Assembly: GCF_000499845.2 (NCBI RefSeq)
Contig: NC_023753.2
Location: 16,387,250-16,451,249, forward strand
Origin: Phaseolus vulgaris
Taxonomy: Eukaryota > Streptophyta > Magnoliopsida > Fabales > Fabaceae
DNA: 64,000 bases
Direction: 5' to 3'
Position numbers and translations under genes: made by a program
Part shown: positions 55,816 to 64,000 of the stretch, in pieces
How positions within the stretch are numbered: position 1 is the first letter of the stretch
Layout: every line of letters begins with the position of its first letter
Notes under the pieces: generated by a model
The model's database searches: none
What the model was told of the DNA's origin: nothing
Seen by the model: the letters and a program-made list of their open reading frames with translations, nothing else

Positions 55816-58800
55816 ATGAGAAAAATGAGAAGCAATCGTTCAAGTCCAGTTGCGCCCGTCGCTGCTGAAGGCGCCGCCGCCATGACCATGGCGCAGATGG
55901 CAGATATGATGCGTTCGTTGCAGGCAACTGTGGAAGCCTCGCGCATAGAACAGGCGAGAATGCACGAGGACCTGGTCGCCTCTCGCGCTAGGAATGAGGA
56001 GCTCAGCAAGGTGACTGAGGAGTTGCGTCAAGCCCTTCAGGAGCAGCAGGGGCGTTCTTCTGCTGAAGAGGTTGCGCCGTCGTCGCCACCTCGTGTTTTT
56101 CCCTTGCCTTTTGTTCAGGCGATTACTGACACGCCTATTCCCGTGAGTGTGGTTCCTGTTAAGGCTGTTTTCACCGACGTGGAGGATCCTGAAGCTCATC
56201 TCACCACGTTCCATACGCAGATGATGTTGTCAGGGGGATCAGATGCCGTGTACTGCAAGATGTTCGTTAGCACGCTCCAGGGAACGGCGCTGGAATGGTT
56301 TGTGAGCCTGCCTAACGGTCACGTAACCAGTTTTCAACAGTTCTGGAAGATTTTCGTCGAGCAGTACATCGTGAATAAGGCACCGCCCAGGGTGTCTTAT
56401 GATTTGTTTGATATAAGGCAATATCAGGGAGAATCCCTCATAGACTACCTGAATCGCTTTGGGGCGCAGATGGTCAGATCGCCGGCCAAAGATGAAGAAA
56501 TGCTGGTCTATGCATTCAAGAAGGGCGTGCTGCCGGGACCATTCTGCGAGGCGTTGATCAGGGCACACCCCGCCACGTTTGCTGAGGTTAGGCGACTTGC
56601 AGTGGCTCACATCGCTGACGAGAGTGAGGTCGCCGAGAAGAGAGAGAGCGTGGCTCCCGCTAGGCCACGCGCCCAGACCAGGATCCAGCCGCAAAGGGTG
56701 CTGGAAACAGCAGCGGCGGCCAGGAAGGACCAGAGGACTCGCCATCCTTATGATAGGAGGAACAAGGGGAGGGGCCAGGGACGCCAGCAACCAGCACGCC
56801 GGGAATACAATCGCCCGCCTAAGCACAAGTTTGTTATGGGATTGGCGGATCTGATCGCCATTCCCAATATATCTGCTAGGTTGAAAGCGCCTGAGAAGGT
56901 GGGCGACAAGGTGCTGGGACCAAAGCCAGACGCCTGGTGCGAGTTTCACCAGGGCTTTGGCCACACTTTGGACTCGTGTTTGTCCTTAGGGTATCAGCTC
57001 GATGATCTGGTCAAGAGCGGGTTCCTAAATGACTATCTGCTGGACAGGAGGACGGGGGGAGCGTCGAGTTCCCAGCCAGTGGGTGGAGAAGCCCAGCAAC
57101 ACGAGATGCCTATCCACGGGGAAATCCACACCATTGCAGGAGGCTTCTCAGGTGGTGGATGCACCGCATCGCAGAGGAAGAAGTACGCGCGGTCGGTGAT
57201 GTCAGTGGATATGTTTGAAGATCACTCGCCGGAGGTAGACATTACGTTCACCAAGCAGGATCTTCGGGACGTTGTGCCCCATGACAACGATCCCATAGTC
57301 ATTTCGTTGATTACGGCGGGAAGGAAGGTCCACAGAGTTCTGGTGGACCAGGGTAGCTCGGCAGACGTGATGTTCTGGCCGACTTTCACGCAGCTGGAGT
57401 TGCCCCTTGACCAGCTAAGGCCCTATGGGGGGTGCCTGTATGGGTTCGCGGGTGACCAGGTGGAGGTCAGGGGGTACATTGAGTTGAGAACCACGTTTAC
57501 AGATGAGGCTGGTTCGAGGACGGAGAAAATCAAGTACCTCATTGTAAACGCTCCTTCAGCATACAACATCCTGTTGGGAAGGCCCACGCTTAACAGGATA
57601 GGCGCTATACCGTCGACTCGGCACATGAAGGTGAAGTTGCCGTCTATGGAAGGGGTGGTGATCACGATCAAGTCTGATAAAAAAGAAGCGAAAAAGTGCT
57701 ATGAGAATAGCCTGAAAAACAAGAGATCAGTGAGTTATGTAACAACCACCTCACCTCCCGGGGTGAAGCCCAGATCGACGGTAACAGAAGAGACCGCCGG
57801 AAGGGACGTGGAGATGGTGGACGCTGAGCTGAGGGAGGGGAACACTGGTCTGGAGGAGGAAGAGGCGCGGAATCGCCCTGAGGAAGCGAGAGAGCAGGGA
57901 ATCGCCAGGGCGGTGATCGCTAGAGAATCCAGGCCAAAACCTGTCGAGCAGTGGCTCGAGAAAGAGATCGGAGGAAAGATCTTCAAGCTGGGAAGATCTC
58001 TGGAGGTCGAGCTCCAGGACCAGATCGCCAAGGTGATTGAACGGCATCTGGACGCGTTTGCATGGTCCGCTTCGGACATGCCCGGGATTGATCCCGACTT
58101 CTTGTGCCATCATCTGGCGATGGACAATTTGGTGAGACCAGTGCGACAAAGAAGAAGAAAGTTCAACGAGGAGAGGAGGCAGGCGATCAGGGACGAAACA
58201 CAGAAACTCCTCGCTGCAGGCCACATCAGGGAGGTCCAATACCCTGAATGGCTGGCAAATGTCGTACTGGTGAAGAAGAGTAACGGGAAATGGCGCATGT
58301 GCGTCGATTTCACCGACCTGAACAAAGCTTGCCCAAAGGATTCGTATCCTTTACCAAGCATAGATGCCCTGGTTGATAGTGCTGCAGGGTGTAAGTTGCT
58401 GAGCTTCCTGGATGCCTTCTCGGGATATAATCAGATCAAGATGCATCCCATGGATGAAGAGAAGACAGCCTTCATGACGGAGAAATCGTGCTATTGCTAT
58501 AAGGTGATGCCGTTTGGGCTGAAGAACGCCGGGGCCACGTACCAGAGGCTGATGGATCGTGTACTTGCACCAATGCTGGGAAGGAACGTGCAAGCGTACG
58601 TCGATGACATGGTCGTGACCTCGCCGGAAAAGAGCAAGCACGTTGCAGACTTGGAAGAATTGTTCACGACGATCGCCAAGTTCAGATTAAAGCTCAATCC
58701 AGAGAAATGCATTTTCGGCGTGGAGGCTGGAAAGTTTTTGGGTTTCCTCTTGACTGAAAGAGGCATAGAGGCCAACCCTGATAAGTGTGCCGCCATCTTG

Positions 58801-61254
58801 GCGATGAGGAGCCCAGCTACGGTGAAAGAAGTCCAGCAGCTAACAGGCCGGATGGCAGCCCTGTCTCGCTTCGTGTCAGCTAGCGGAGAGAAGGGCCATC
58901 CCTATTTTCAGTGCCTGAGGTGCAATAGTACGTTTGCTTGGACGAAAGAGTGCGAGGAAGCTTTCGTAAAACTGAAGGAGTATCTGACGAGCCCGCCGGT
59001 TCTGTGCAAACCGCTGGTGGGAACCCCTCTCAGGTTGTATTTTGCTGTAACTGAGAGGGCGGTGAGTGCGGTGCTCGCCCAGGATCAAGATCAGGCTCAG
59101 AGGCGTATTTATTTTGTGAGTAAGGTGTTGCAGGGCCCCGAGACGAGATATCAGGCCCTAGAAAAGGCTGCGCTGGCTGTGGTATTTGCGGCGAGGAGGT
59201 TGCGCCACTACTTCCATAGCTTCACAATACTGGTGATGACTGACCTGCCCATCCAGAAGGTCCTGAAGAAGCCTGACGTTGCGGGAAGGATGGTGAAGTG
59301 GGCAGTAGAATTGTCAGAGTTTGATATTAAATATGAGCCCCGAGGCCCGATCAAGGGGCAAATCTTTGCAGATTTCGTGGTCGAGCTCTCATCTGAGGCA
59401 ACGCGAGTTGAAGGGGACGATTTCCGTTGGGTACTCTCGGTGGATGGATCGTCGAACCAGCAGGGTAGCGGTGCTAGAGTCATTTTGGAAGGACCCAACG
59501 GCGTGCTGATCGAACAATCTTTGAGATTTGCCTTCAAAGCCAGTAACAATCAAGCAGAATACGAAGCGCTGATCGCCGGGATTTTGCTGGCCAAAGAGAT
59601 GGGAGCCAGGGTGCTGATGGCTAAGAGCAACTCGCTGCTGGTCACGGGGCAAGTAACAGGCGAGTTCCAGGCTAAAGATCCACAAATGGCGGCTTACTTG
59701 GCGTATGTGCAGGAATTGAAGAGTTCCTTTGCCTCCTTTGAAGTAGTGCATGTGCCCAGAGAGCAGAATGCCCGAGCTGACTTGCTAGCTAAGCTCGCCA
59801 GTTCAGGCAAGGGGGGTAGACAGAGGACAGTTATTCAAGAAACTCTGAAGACGCCAAGAGCATTTGTGGCAGATCACCTGGTTCTTCAGATAAGCAAGTC
59901 GACGGAGAGGGCAGCGAGAAGTCATAAGTCCCTGACGCAAGAAACTCTCAGATCGCCGAGAATTAGAGCATGTCGAGGAGAGAAGGTGAGCATGACGCAG
60001 GTATGTGCGATCCATGAGCCAGATACCTGGATAACACAGTACAAGCGATGCCTGGCAGATGGCCTTCTCCCACTGGATCCGACAGAAGCTAGGAAGGTAA
60101 AGAAAAATTCTAGCAAGTACACGTTGATTGATGGCGATCTGTACAGGTTTGGGTTCACTCACCCACTCCTGGAATGTGTATATGGCGAGAAGTGCACGAG
60201 AATCATGGCAGAGCTCCACGAAGGTATATGCGGAAGTCATGTCGGGGGTCGAGCTCTGGCAGCGAGGACTCTCCGTGTAGGTTACTACTGGCCATCGATG
60301 AGAGAAGATTGCAAGAAGTATGCCCAATGTTGCAAACAATGCCAACAGCACGCCGATTGGCATAAGGCGCCTCCCGAGGAGTTGAAGTCGATCTATAGCC
60401 CTTGGCCGTTTCATACCTGGAGAATCGACATCCTGGGACCTTTCCCGTTGGCGATCCGGCAGATGAAGTACTTGGTGGTGGCGATTGAATATTTCACCAA
60501 GTGGATCGAAGCAGAACCAGTGGCCCAGATCACCGCACACAAGATCGAAGGTTTCGTGTGGAAAAACATTGTGTGCCGGTTCGGAGTGCCTAAGCGCCTG
60601 GTGTCGGACAATGGGACTCAGTTTGCAAGCCATTTGTTGAAGAAGCTTTGCGAAGGGGTAGGAATTCAACAAGTGTTTGCATCCGTCGAGCACCCTCAGA
60701 CAAATGGCCAGGTAGAGTCAGCTAATCGGGTGTTGCTGAGAGGTTTGAAGAGAAGGCTAGAGAAAGCCAAGGGAAGCTGGGCTGAGGAAGTGCCCCGTAT
60801 AGTCTGGGCATACCACACCACCGAGCAGTCAGGAACCCATGAGACCCCGTTCAGCTTGGTCTATGGGTGTGATGCGATGATTCCAGTAGAGATTCAGGAG
60901 AGCTCGCCGAGATTCCAGAACTTCGTAGAGGAAGACTCGAATGAAGAGAGAAGGCTGAACCTGGATCTACTGGATGAGGTCAGGGAAGAAGCGAGATTGA
61001 AGGCTGAAGCAGTGAAGAGAAGGGTTGAACGAAGATATAACTCGAGGGCGATGCCAAGGCAGTTTAGAGAAGGCGACCTGGCGATGAGAAAGGCCCACCA
61101 GTACGAGATGGAGAATAAACTGTCGCCCAAGTGGACTGGACCGTTCAGAATAACCGAGGCACTCGGGAACGGTGCCTACCGCTTAGAGACATTGGAAGGA
61201 GGGGCGATTCCTCGCACTTGGAACGCCACGCACTTGAAGTTGTATTACAGTTGA
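55816..61254 (+). CDS. gag-pol: E4 gag-protease-RT-RNase H-integrase polyprotein (intact)
   Basis: 1812 codons, no stop or frameshift. ATG at 55816 (MRKMRSN) fits the homologous start in E2; an in-frame GTG 12 codons earlier is not a likely start. Domains by residue: coiled coil 23-80; Retrotrans_gag about 118-235; C-x2-H-x4-H-x4-C knuckle CEFHQGFGHTLDSC 375-388; protease with VDQGSS (Asp 511); RT about 800-985 with YVDD at 928-931; first RNase H, degenerate, about 1050-1195; second RNase H of the Tat type from Asp 1210; integrase zinc-binding HEGIC...CCKQC about 1468-1507; integrase core Asp 1538, Asp 1598, Glu 1634 (exact D-x35-E); C-terminal WTGPFRITE module about 1771. Gag and pol share one frame. 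Compared with E1/E2 it has private changes such as Gly to Arg at 1221 and 1536, so activity is not assured. Confidence 0.95.
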   Translation: MRKMRSNRSSPVAPVAAEGAAAMTMAQMADMMRSLQATVEASRIEQARMHEDLVASRARNEELSKVTEELRQALQEQQGRSSAEEVAPSSPPRVFPLPFVQAITDTPIPVSVVPVKAVFTDVEDPEAHLTTFHTQMMLSGGSDAVYCKMFVSTLQGTALEWFVSLPNGHVTSFQQFWKIFVEQYIVNKAPPRVSYDLFDIRQYQGESLIDYLNRFGAQMVRSPAKDEEMLVYAFKKGVLPGPFCEALIRAHPATFAEVRRLAVAHIADESEVAEKRESVAPARPRAQTRIQPQRVLETAAAARKDQRTRHPYDRRNKGRGQGRQQPARREYNRPPKHKFVMGLADLIAIPNISARLKAPEKVGDKVLGPKPDAWCEFHQGFGHTLDSCLSLGYQLDDLVKSGFLNDYLLDRRTGGASSSQPVGGEAQQHEMPIHGEIHTIAGGFSGGGCTASQRKKYARSVMSVDMFEDHSPEVDITFTKQDLRDVVPHDNDPIVISLITAGRKVHRVLVDQGSSADVMFWPTFTQLELPLDQLRPYGGCLYGFAGDQVEVRGYIELRTTFTDEAGSRTEKIKYLIVNAPSAYNILLGRPTLNRIGAIPSTRHMKVKLPSMEGVVITIKSDKKEAKKCYENSLKNKRSVSYVTTTSPPGVKPRSTVTEETAGRDVEMVDAELREGNTGLEEEEARNRPEEAREQGIARAVIARESRPKPVEQWLEKEIGGKIFKLGRSLEVELQDQIAKVIERHLDAFAWSASDMPGIDPDFLCHHLAMDNLVRPVRQRRRKFNEERRQAIRDETQKLLAAGHIREVQYPEWLANVVLVKKSNGKWRMCVDFTDLNKACPKDSYPLPSIDALVDSAAGCKLLSFLDAFSGYNQIKMHPMDEEKTAFMTEKSCYCYKVMPFGLKNAGATYQRLMDRVLAPMLGRNVQAYVDDMVVTSPEKSKHVADLEELFTTIAKFRLKLNPEKCIFGVEAGKFLGFLLTERGIEANPDKCAAILAMRSPATVKEVQQLTGRMAALSRFVSASGEKGHPYFQCLRCNSTFAWTKECEEAFVKLKEYLTSPPVLCKPLVGTPLRLYFAVTERAVSAVLAQDQDQAQRRIYFVSKVLQGPETRYQALEKAALAVVFAARRLRHYFHSFTILVMTDLPIQKVLKKPDVAGRMVKWAVELSEFDIKYEPRGPIKGQIFADFVVELSSEATRVEGDDFRWVLSVDGSSNQQGSGARVILEGPNGVLIEQSLRFAFKASNNQAEYEALIAGILLAKEMGARVLMAKSNSLLVTGQVTGEFQAKDPQMAAYLAYVQELKSSFASFEVVHVPREQNARADLLAKLASSGKGGRQRTVIQETLKTPRAFVADHLVLQISKSTERAARSHKSLTQETLRSPRIRACRGEKVSMTQVCAIHEPDTWITQYKRCLADGLLPLDPTEARKVKKNSSKYTLIDGDLYRFGFTHPLLECVYGEKCTRIMAELHEGICGSHVGGRALAARTLRVGYYWPSMREDCKKYAQCCKQCQQHADWHKAPPEELKSIYSPWPFHTWRIDILGPFPLAIRQMKYLVVAIEYFTKWIEAEPVAQITAHKIEGFVWKNIVCRFGVPKRLVSDNGTQFASHLLKKLCEGVGIQQVFASVEHPQTNGQVESANRVLLRGLKRRLEKAKGSWAEEVPRIVWAYHTTEQSGTHETPFSLVYGCDAMIPVEIQESSPRFQNFVEEDSNEERRLNLDLLDEVREEARLKAEAVKRRVERRYNSRAMPRQFREGDLAMRKAHQYEMENKLSPKWTGPFRITEALGNGAYRLETLEGGAIPRTWNATHLKLYYS

Positions 61255-61500
61255 GAACTTTGTAAGTAAAGATAAACACGAGTTACATTACAATGTCTCT
61301 GTTAAAACAGTTGAAGGGGGCACTCTTTTTTCCCTAAGGAGGGTTTTTAATGAGGCCACCCAATGAAAGAAGAGTTTTCAAAATACAAGTTGTTCTAGAT
61401 TGCGTGCCTGTTGTTTTTAGAAAGTTTTGAAGAAAGACCTTGTCACTTATATGCGACTCAAGGCAAGTTAAAGAAATATAGCATGCTTTCTGAAAAGTTT
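61255..61500 (+). other. E4 sequence downstream of pol
   Basis: No gene. Well conserved with E1 (12270-12497, reversed) and E2 (25985-26220): GGCACTCTTTTTTCCCTAAG, TTAATGAGGCCACCCAAT. Confidence 0.6.
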
Positions 61501-62110
61501 TAAGTCCTCATCGTTTTTCGGCGATTGGAGGCATCAGTTAAAGTTTTTAAGTCCTCATCGTTTTTCGGCGATTGGAGGCATCAGTAAAAGTTTTTTAAGT
61601 CCTCATCGTTTTTCGGCAATCGGAGGCCCCAGTTAAAAGACCTCAACGCCCTCGCGCGTCCTGAGGCAAGTTAAAGACCTCCTCGTCGTCAAGCGAGTGC
61701 AGGCAAGGAAGAGTGAAAAGTCCTCAGTGTTTCTGGGGGCGAGAAGATGTAACCCCTGGAGCAATGTAGAGGCACCAGTGAAAAGTTCTCAGTGTTTCTG
61801 GGGGCGAGAAGATGTAACCCCTGGGGCAATGTAGAGGCACCAGTGAAAAGTCCTCAGTGTTTCTGGGGGCGAGAAGATGTAACCCCTGGGGCAGTGTAGA
61901 GGCACCAGTAAAAAGTCCTCAGTGTTTCTGGGGGCGAGAAGATGTAACCCCTGGGGCAATGTAGAGGCAAGAAAAAGACCTTCTCGCCTATGAGCGAGTT
62001 CAGGCGAGTTAAAGACCTCCTCGCCTATGAGCGAGTTCAGGCGAGTTAAAGACCTTCTCGCCTATGAGCGTGTTCAGGCAAGATAAAATCCTTCTCGTCT
62101 CGAACGAGTT
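61500..62110 (+). repeat. E4 3' tandem-repeat arrays
   Basis: Three unit types. About 47 bp, gtcctcatcgtttttcggcg + ggaggcatcag, three copies (61504-61630). About 65 bp, tcctcagtgtttctgggggc + gagaagatgtaacccctggg, four copies (61715-61975). About 37 bp, cttctcgcctatgagcgagt + tcaggcgag, three to four copies (61980-62095). Same units as E1 in matching order relative to the element. Confidence 0.88.
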
Positions 62111-62718
62111 CAGGTATGGTGTTAAGGGTGGACGAAGTTTGGAAGGTGGCTAAGGCAGGCTCGAAGAGAGCGCCTAGCCACCCGGCCTGTGGTCCTGAAG
62201 TTCAGGAAGGTAGAGGAGGATCCGAAAGGCGCCTCTACCCCCAGATCAAAGAACAATGGCCAAGGCGTGAAGCCAGAAAGAAGCTGATCGCCAAGAGTCT
62301 CTGGCGACCAGGAAAAGTTCAAACAGTGGCGAGAAAGTTAAAGGACCCGTTTTGATGGAGCAGATCGGGTGAAGCAGTGTTTAAACCAGTAGCGGAGTCA
62401 AAGTTTGTTGCTTAAGGAACGTTTTTACGATAAGGTTAATTGCCTTAAGTTTACGAATTGATAAAGTGATTGTTGCTTAAAGGTTGAAGTGGTTCGAAGC
62501 AGTTAAGTCAAAGATCGTGCCTACGGTTTTGCTAAGTCATTTCTTTGAGATTAAACACGCAAGGAAAGTTGAAGCGATTGAAGAAGTCATAAGAGGAAAA
62601 ACGTAGACTTTGTCATTAACAGTGAATAACAGTTCAAAACATATATACGAAAGGACATAAAGTCTATTACAAGTTATATACAAGGGGGAGTATAAAAGCG
62701 ATGGATGAATTAAATTGA
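62111..62718. other. E4 spacer without genes
   Basis: Between the arrays and the opposite-strand gene. A 79-codon plus-strand reading frame at 62116-62355 is not convincing as a gene; its counterpart in E1 is broken. Otherwise AT-rich. Confidence 0.5.
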
Positions 62719-64000
62719 TCAGTCTTCGGCGGGCACCACTTTTCCATCCACCACTTCATTATTCAGCGACACCATGCTGAGATCCAGATCAGGGAAGAAG
62801 CAGGCGAACTGTTCCCGTGCAGCCTCGAATCCGGCAGCCAGAATTTGAGCGGAACTCAGATTGAGATCTTCAATTTGCTTATTCAGCTCTTCAATCTGTT
62901 TCTCGAGTTCTTCAGCTTGTTCTTTCAGCCCCTTATTCTGTTGCTCCAGCTCTTCAACTTGCTTTTTGAGTTGTTCGTTGGTTTCTTGAGCTTGGAGAAG
63001 GTCTTCAACAACCTTCTTGGATTCCGCTTGCACTTGGCCCAATTCAGCAGCTATCTTTCCCTTCTCTTTGTTGGCCTCGTCGAGATCAGCCATGGCGTCG
63101 TCCCTCGCCTTTTCCACCTGTCCAAGGAGTTTCTCCCGGTCGGCTGACCTTTGCTCTAGTTTCTTCACCTTGACGGCGTCAGTTTTTATAAGAGCCTCCA
63201 GGTCAGCCACCTTGACGCGATAGGGCACAATCTTGCTCTCCAGTTCAATCTTTTCTTGAGCAAGTTGTTGCACCTTGTGGCGAAGGTCAGTGGCCTCCTT
63301 GCGCGCCAGCCTGAGCTCGGTGCTCATTGCGTCCTCCACTCGGGAGTGTTCAATTTCCGCGAGCGTTAGGTTGAAGGACAACTTCTCCACCTCGACCCTC
63401 ATGGTGCTGTTTTCAGTTTTGAGGTTGAAGAGGTCGTCCTGGAGTTTCCTGGTGGAGCCCTCCACGGCTCTTGTTATGACGGCGGAGATGTCATCTGCTA
63501 TCGTCTTCAGCTTAGCAGATAGAGGCTCCCACATCCTTGTAACCTCGAGAGGGAGGTTTGCTGCTTGTAGAGGCGCTGTGGGAGCCTGTTGTTGGTTCTC
63601 GTCGCCACCTTCCTTAGCAGGTTCTTCAGTAGGCGCCTGTTGGCGTGGTGACGGAATCGGGGATTCAGTGATCAGAATCGGAGAGGTATGAGCAACCTCA
63701 TCCCCGATTGGAGCAACCTCCGCAGCTGAAGCATTTGAAGGGGGACCCCCTCCAGCTGATACGTATGGTGTGGAGGCGCTCGGGGGGTCCTCCATGAAAT
63801 TTGGCTCTTGGGCCTCAACTGCAGGTGGCGCAGTGGCCAGCGGGATCGCTTGGACTGGTGAAACAGGAGCTTGTGGTGGTGGCGATGATGGAGGAGGGGC
63901 AGGCGTGGATGGTGGCGTTGACGTAGGAAGAGAGGGTGGTGCAGGTGGTGAAGAAGGTTCCACCCTCTTCCTCTTTGTGATAAGGCCGTCTTCAGTGGCC
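62719..64000 (-). CDS. E4 opposite-strand gene, exon 2 (partial, open to the window edge)
   Basis: Minus-strand frame open from the right edge to the TGA at 62721-62719. It reads ATEDGLITKRKRVEPS, a Pro/Ser-rich region with PPSTPAPPPSSPPPQAP, ANLPLEVTRMWEPLSAKLKT, a long coiled coil (KVQQLAQEKIELESKIVPYR, QVEELEQQNKGLKEQ, ELEKQIEELNKQIEDLN) and the tail FEAAREQFACFFPDLDLS...VVDGKVVPAED. Closely similar to E1 exon 2 (9538-11045), with one extra heptad-like repeat near the end. Exon 1, the introns and the promoter lie beyond the window. Function unknown; the architecture suggests a self-associating, possibly nuclear protein. Confidence 0.82.
   Translation of the reverse strand, partial: ATEDGLITKRKRVEPSSPPAPPSLPTSTPPSTPAPPPSSPPPQAPVSPVQAIPLATAPPAVEAQEPNFMEDPPSASTPYVSAGGGPPSNASAAEVAPIGDEVAHTSPILITESPIPSPRQQAPTEEPAKEGGDENQQQAPTAPLQAANLPLEVTRMWEPLSAKLKTIADDISAVITRAVEGSTRKLQDDLFNLKTENSTMRVEVEKLSFNLTLAEIEHSRVEDAMSTELRLARKEATDLRHKVQQLAQEKIELESKIVPYRVKVADLEALIKTDAVKVKKLEQRSADREKLLGQVEKARDDAMADLDEANKEKGKIAAELGQVQAESKKVVEDLLQAQETNEQLKKQVEELEQQNKGLKEQAEELEKQIEELNKQIEDLNLSSAQILAAGFEAAREQFACFFPDLDLSMVSLNNEVVDGKVVPAED

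Larger units (their letters stand above)
51735..64000 (+). mobile_element. CACTA (En/Spm-type) transposon, left end, with nested insertions
   Basis: Starts with CACTAGTACAAATTAC at 51735 (preceding 3 bp atg). Subterminal sequence has AACGAC/GACGG and cgtaataagcgagg repeats, then a repeat array (52170-52450) and a transposase N-terminus (52468-52621 and 54243-54591). It is interrupted by a copia solo LTR (52622-54242) and by E4 (54592 onward). The right half lies beyond the window or beyond E4. Confidence 0.75.
54592..64000 (+). mobile_element. E4: Tat-lineage LTR retrotransposon with intact gag-pol
   Basis: LTR (54592-55409), PBS (55410), leader, one uninterrupted gag-pol frame (55816-61254), tandem repeats (61500-62100) and the start of the opposite-strand gene (exon 2, 64000-62719, minus). 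The 3' part and 3' LTR are outside the window. Inserted in the CACTA transposase; left flank gttaa. Same family as E1. Dual RNase H and the opposite-strand gene mark it as Tat lineage. Confidence 0.95.

Overview
This is repeat-dense plant nuclear DNA. I see no host gene, rRNA, tRNA gene or CRISPR. Every protein-coding stretch I recognise belongs to a transposable element: Ty3/gypsy (chromovirus and Tat lineages), Ty1/copia (SIRE/Maximus-like), LINE L1 and CACTA. The element types, plant-style introns and the paired AACAACCGATTGTTT motif suggest a phaseoloid legume (bean/cowpea type). That placement is inference from family resemblance.

Layout. An old chromovirus (H, minus strand) is the oldest layer of the left 47 kb. 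Its pieces lie at 1-914 (RNase H, integrase), 5623-7005 (protease, RT), 36081-38220 (gag, leader, PBS) and 38221-47490 (5' LTR, interrupted). Inside it sit N1 (915-5622, defective Tat element), E1 (7006-17810, decayed Tat element) and E3 (17811-36080, copia element with gag and an env-position ORF but no pol). E2 (19075-about 31600, decayed Tat element) is nested inside E3's gag. The H LTR itself holds a solo LTR (38570-39441) and a LINE (about 39704-47426). Three nested junctions have lost both the inner element's end and some adjoining target DNA.

From 47491 to 51734 the sequence is AT-rich, with a solo Tat-type LTR (50343-51546, TSD tatat). A CACTA transposon starts at 51735. Its transposase N-terminus is split by a copia solo LTR (52622-54242) and again by E4 (54592 to beyond 64000). 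E4 is a Tat retrotransposon with an uninterrupted 1812-codon gag-pol. It looks like the youngest insertion here.

Most notable: all four Tat copies (N1, E1, E2, E4) carry, beyond pol and a tandem-repeat block, a second gene on the strand opposite gag-pol. In E1 and E2 it has two introns with GT..AG ends at matching positions and phase, a conserved G-box upstream, a domain like the 'putative gypsy type transposon' family (PF04195) and a long coiled-coil C-terminus. Related extra ORFs are known in Tat elements (for example Grande), so the class is not new. The spliced architecture kept across these diverged copies is the best candidate here for an under-described system.
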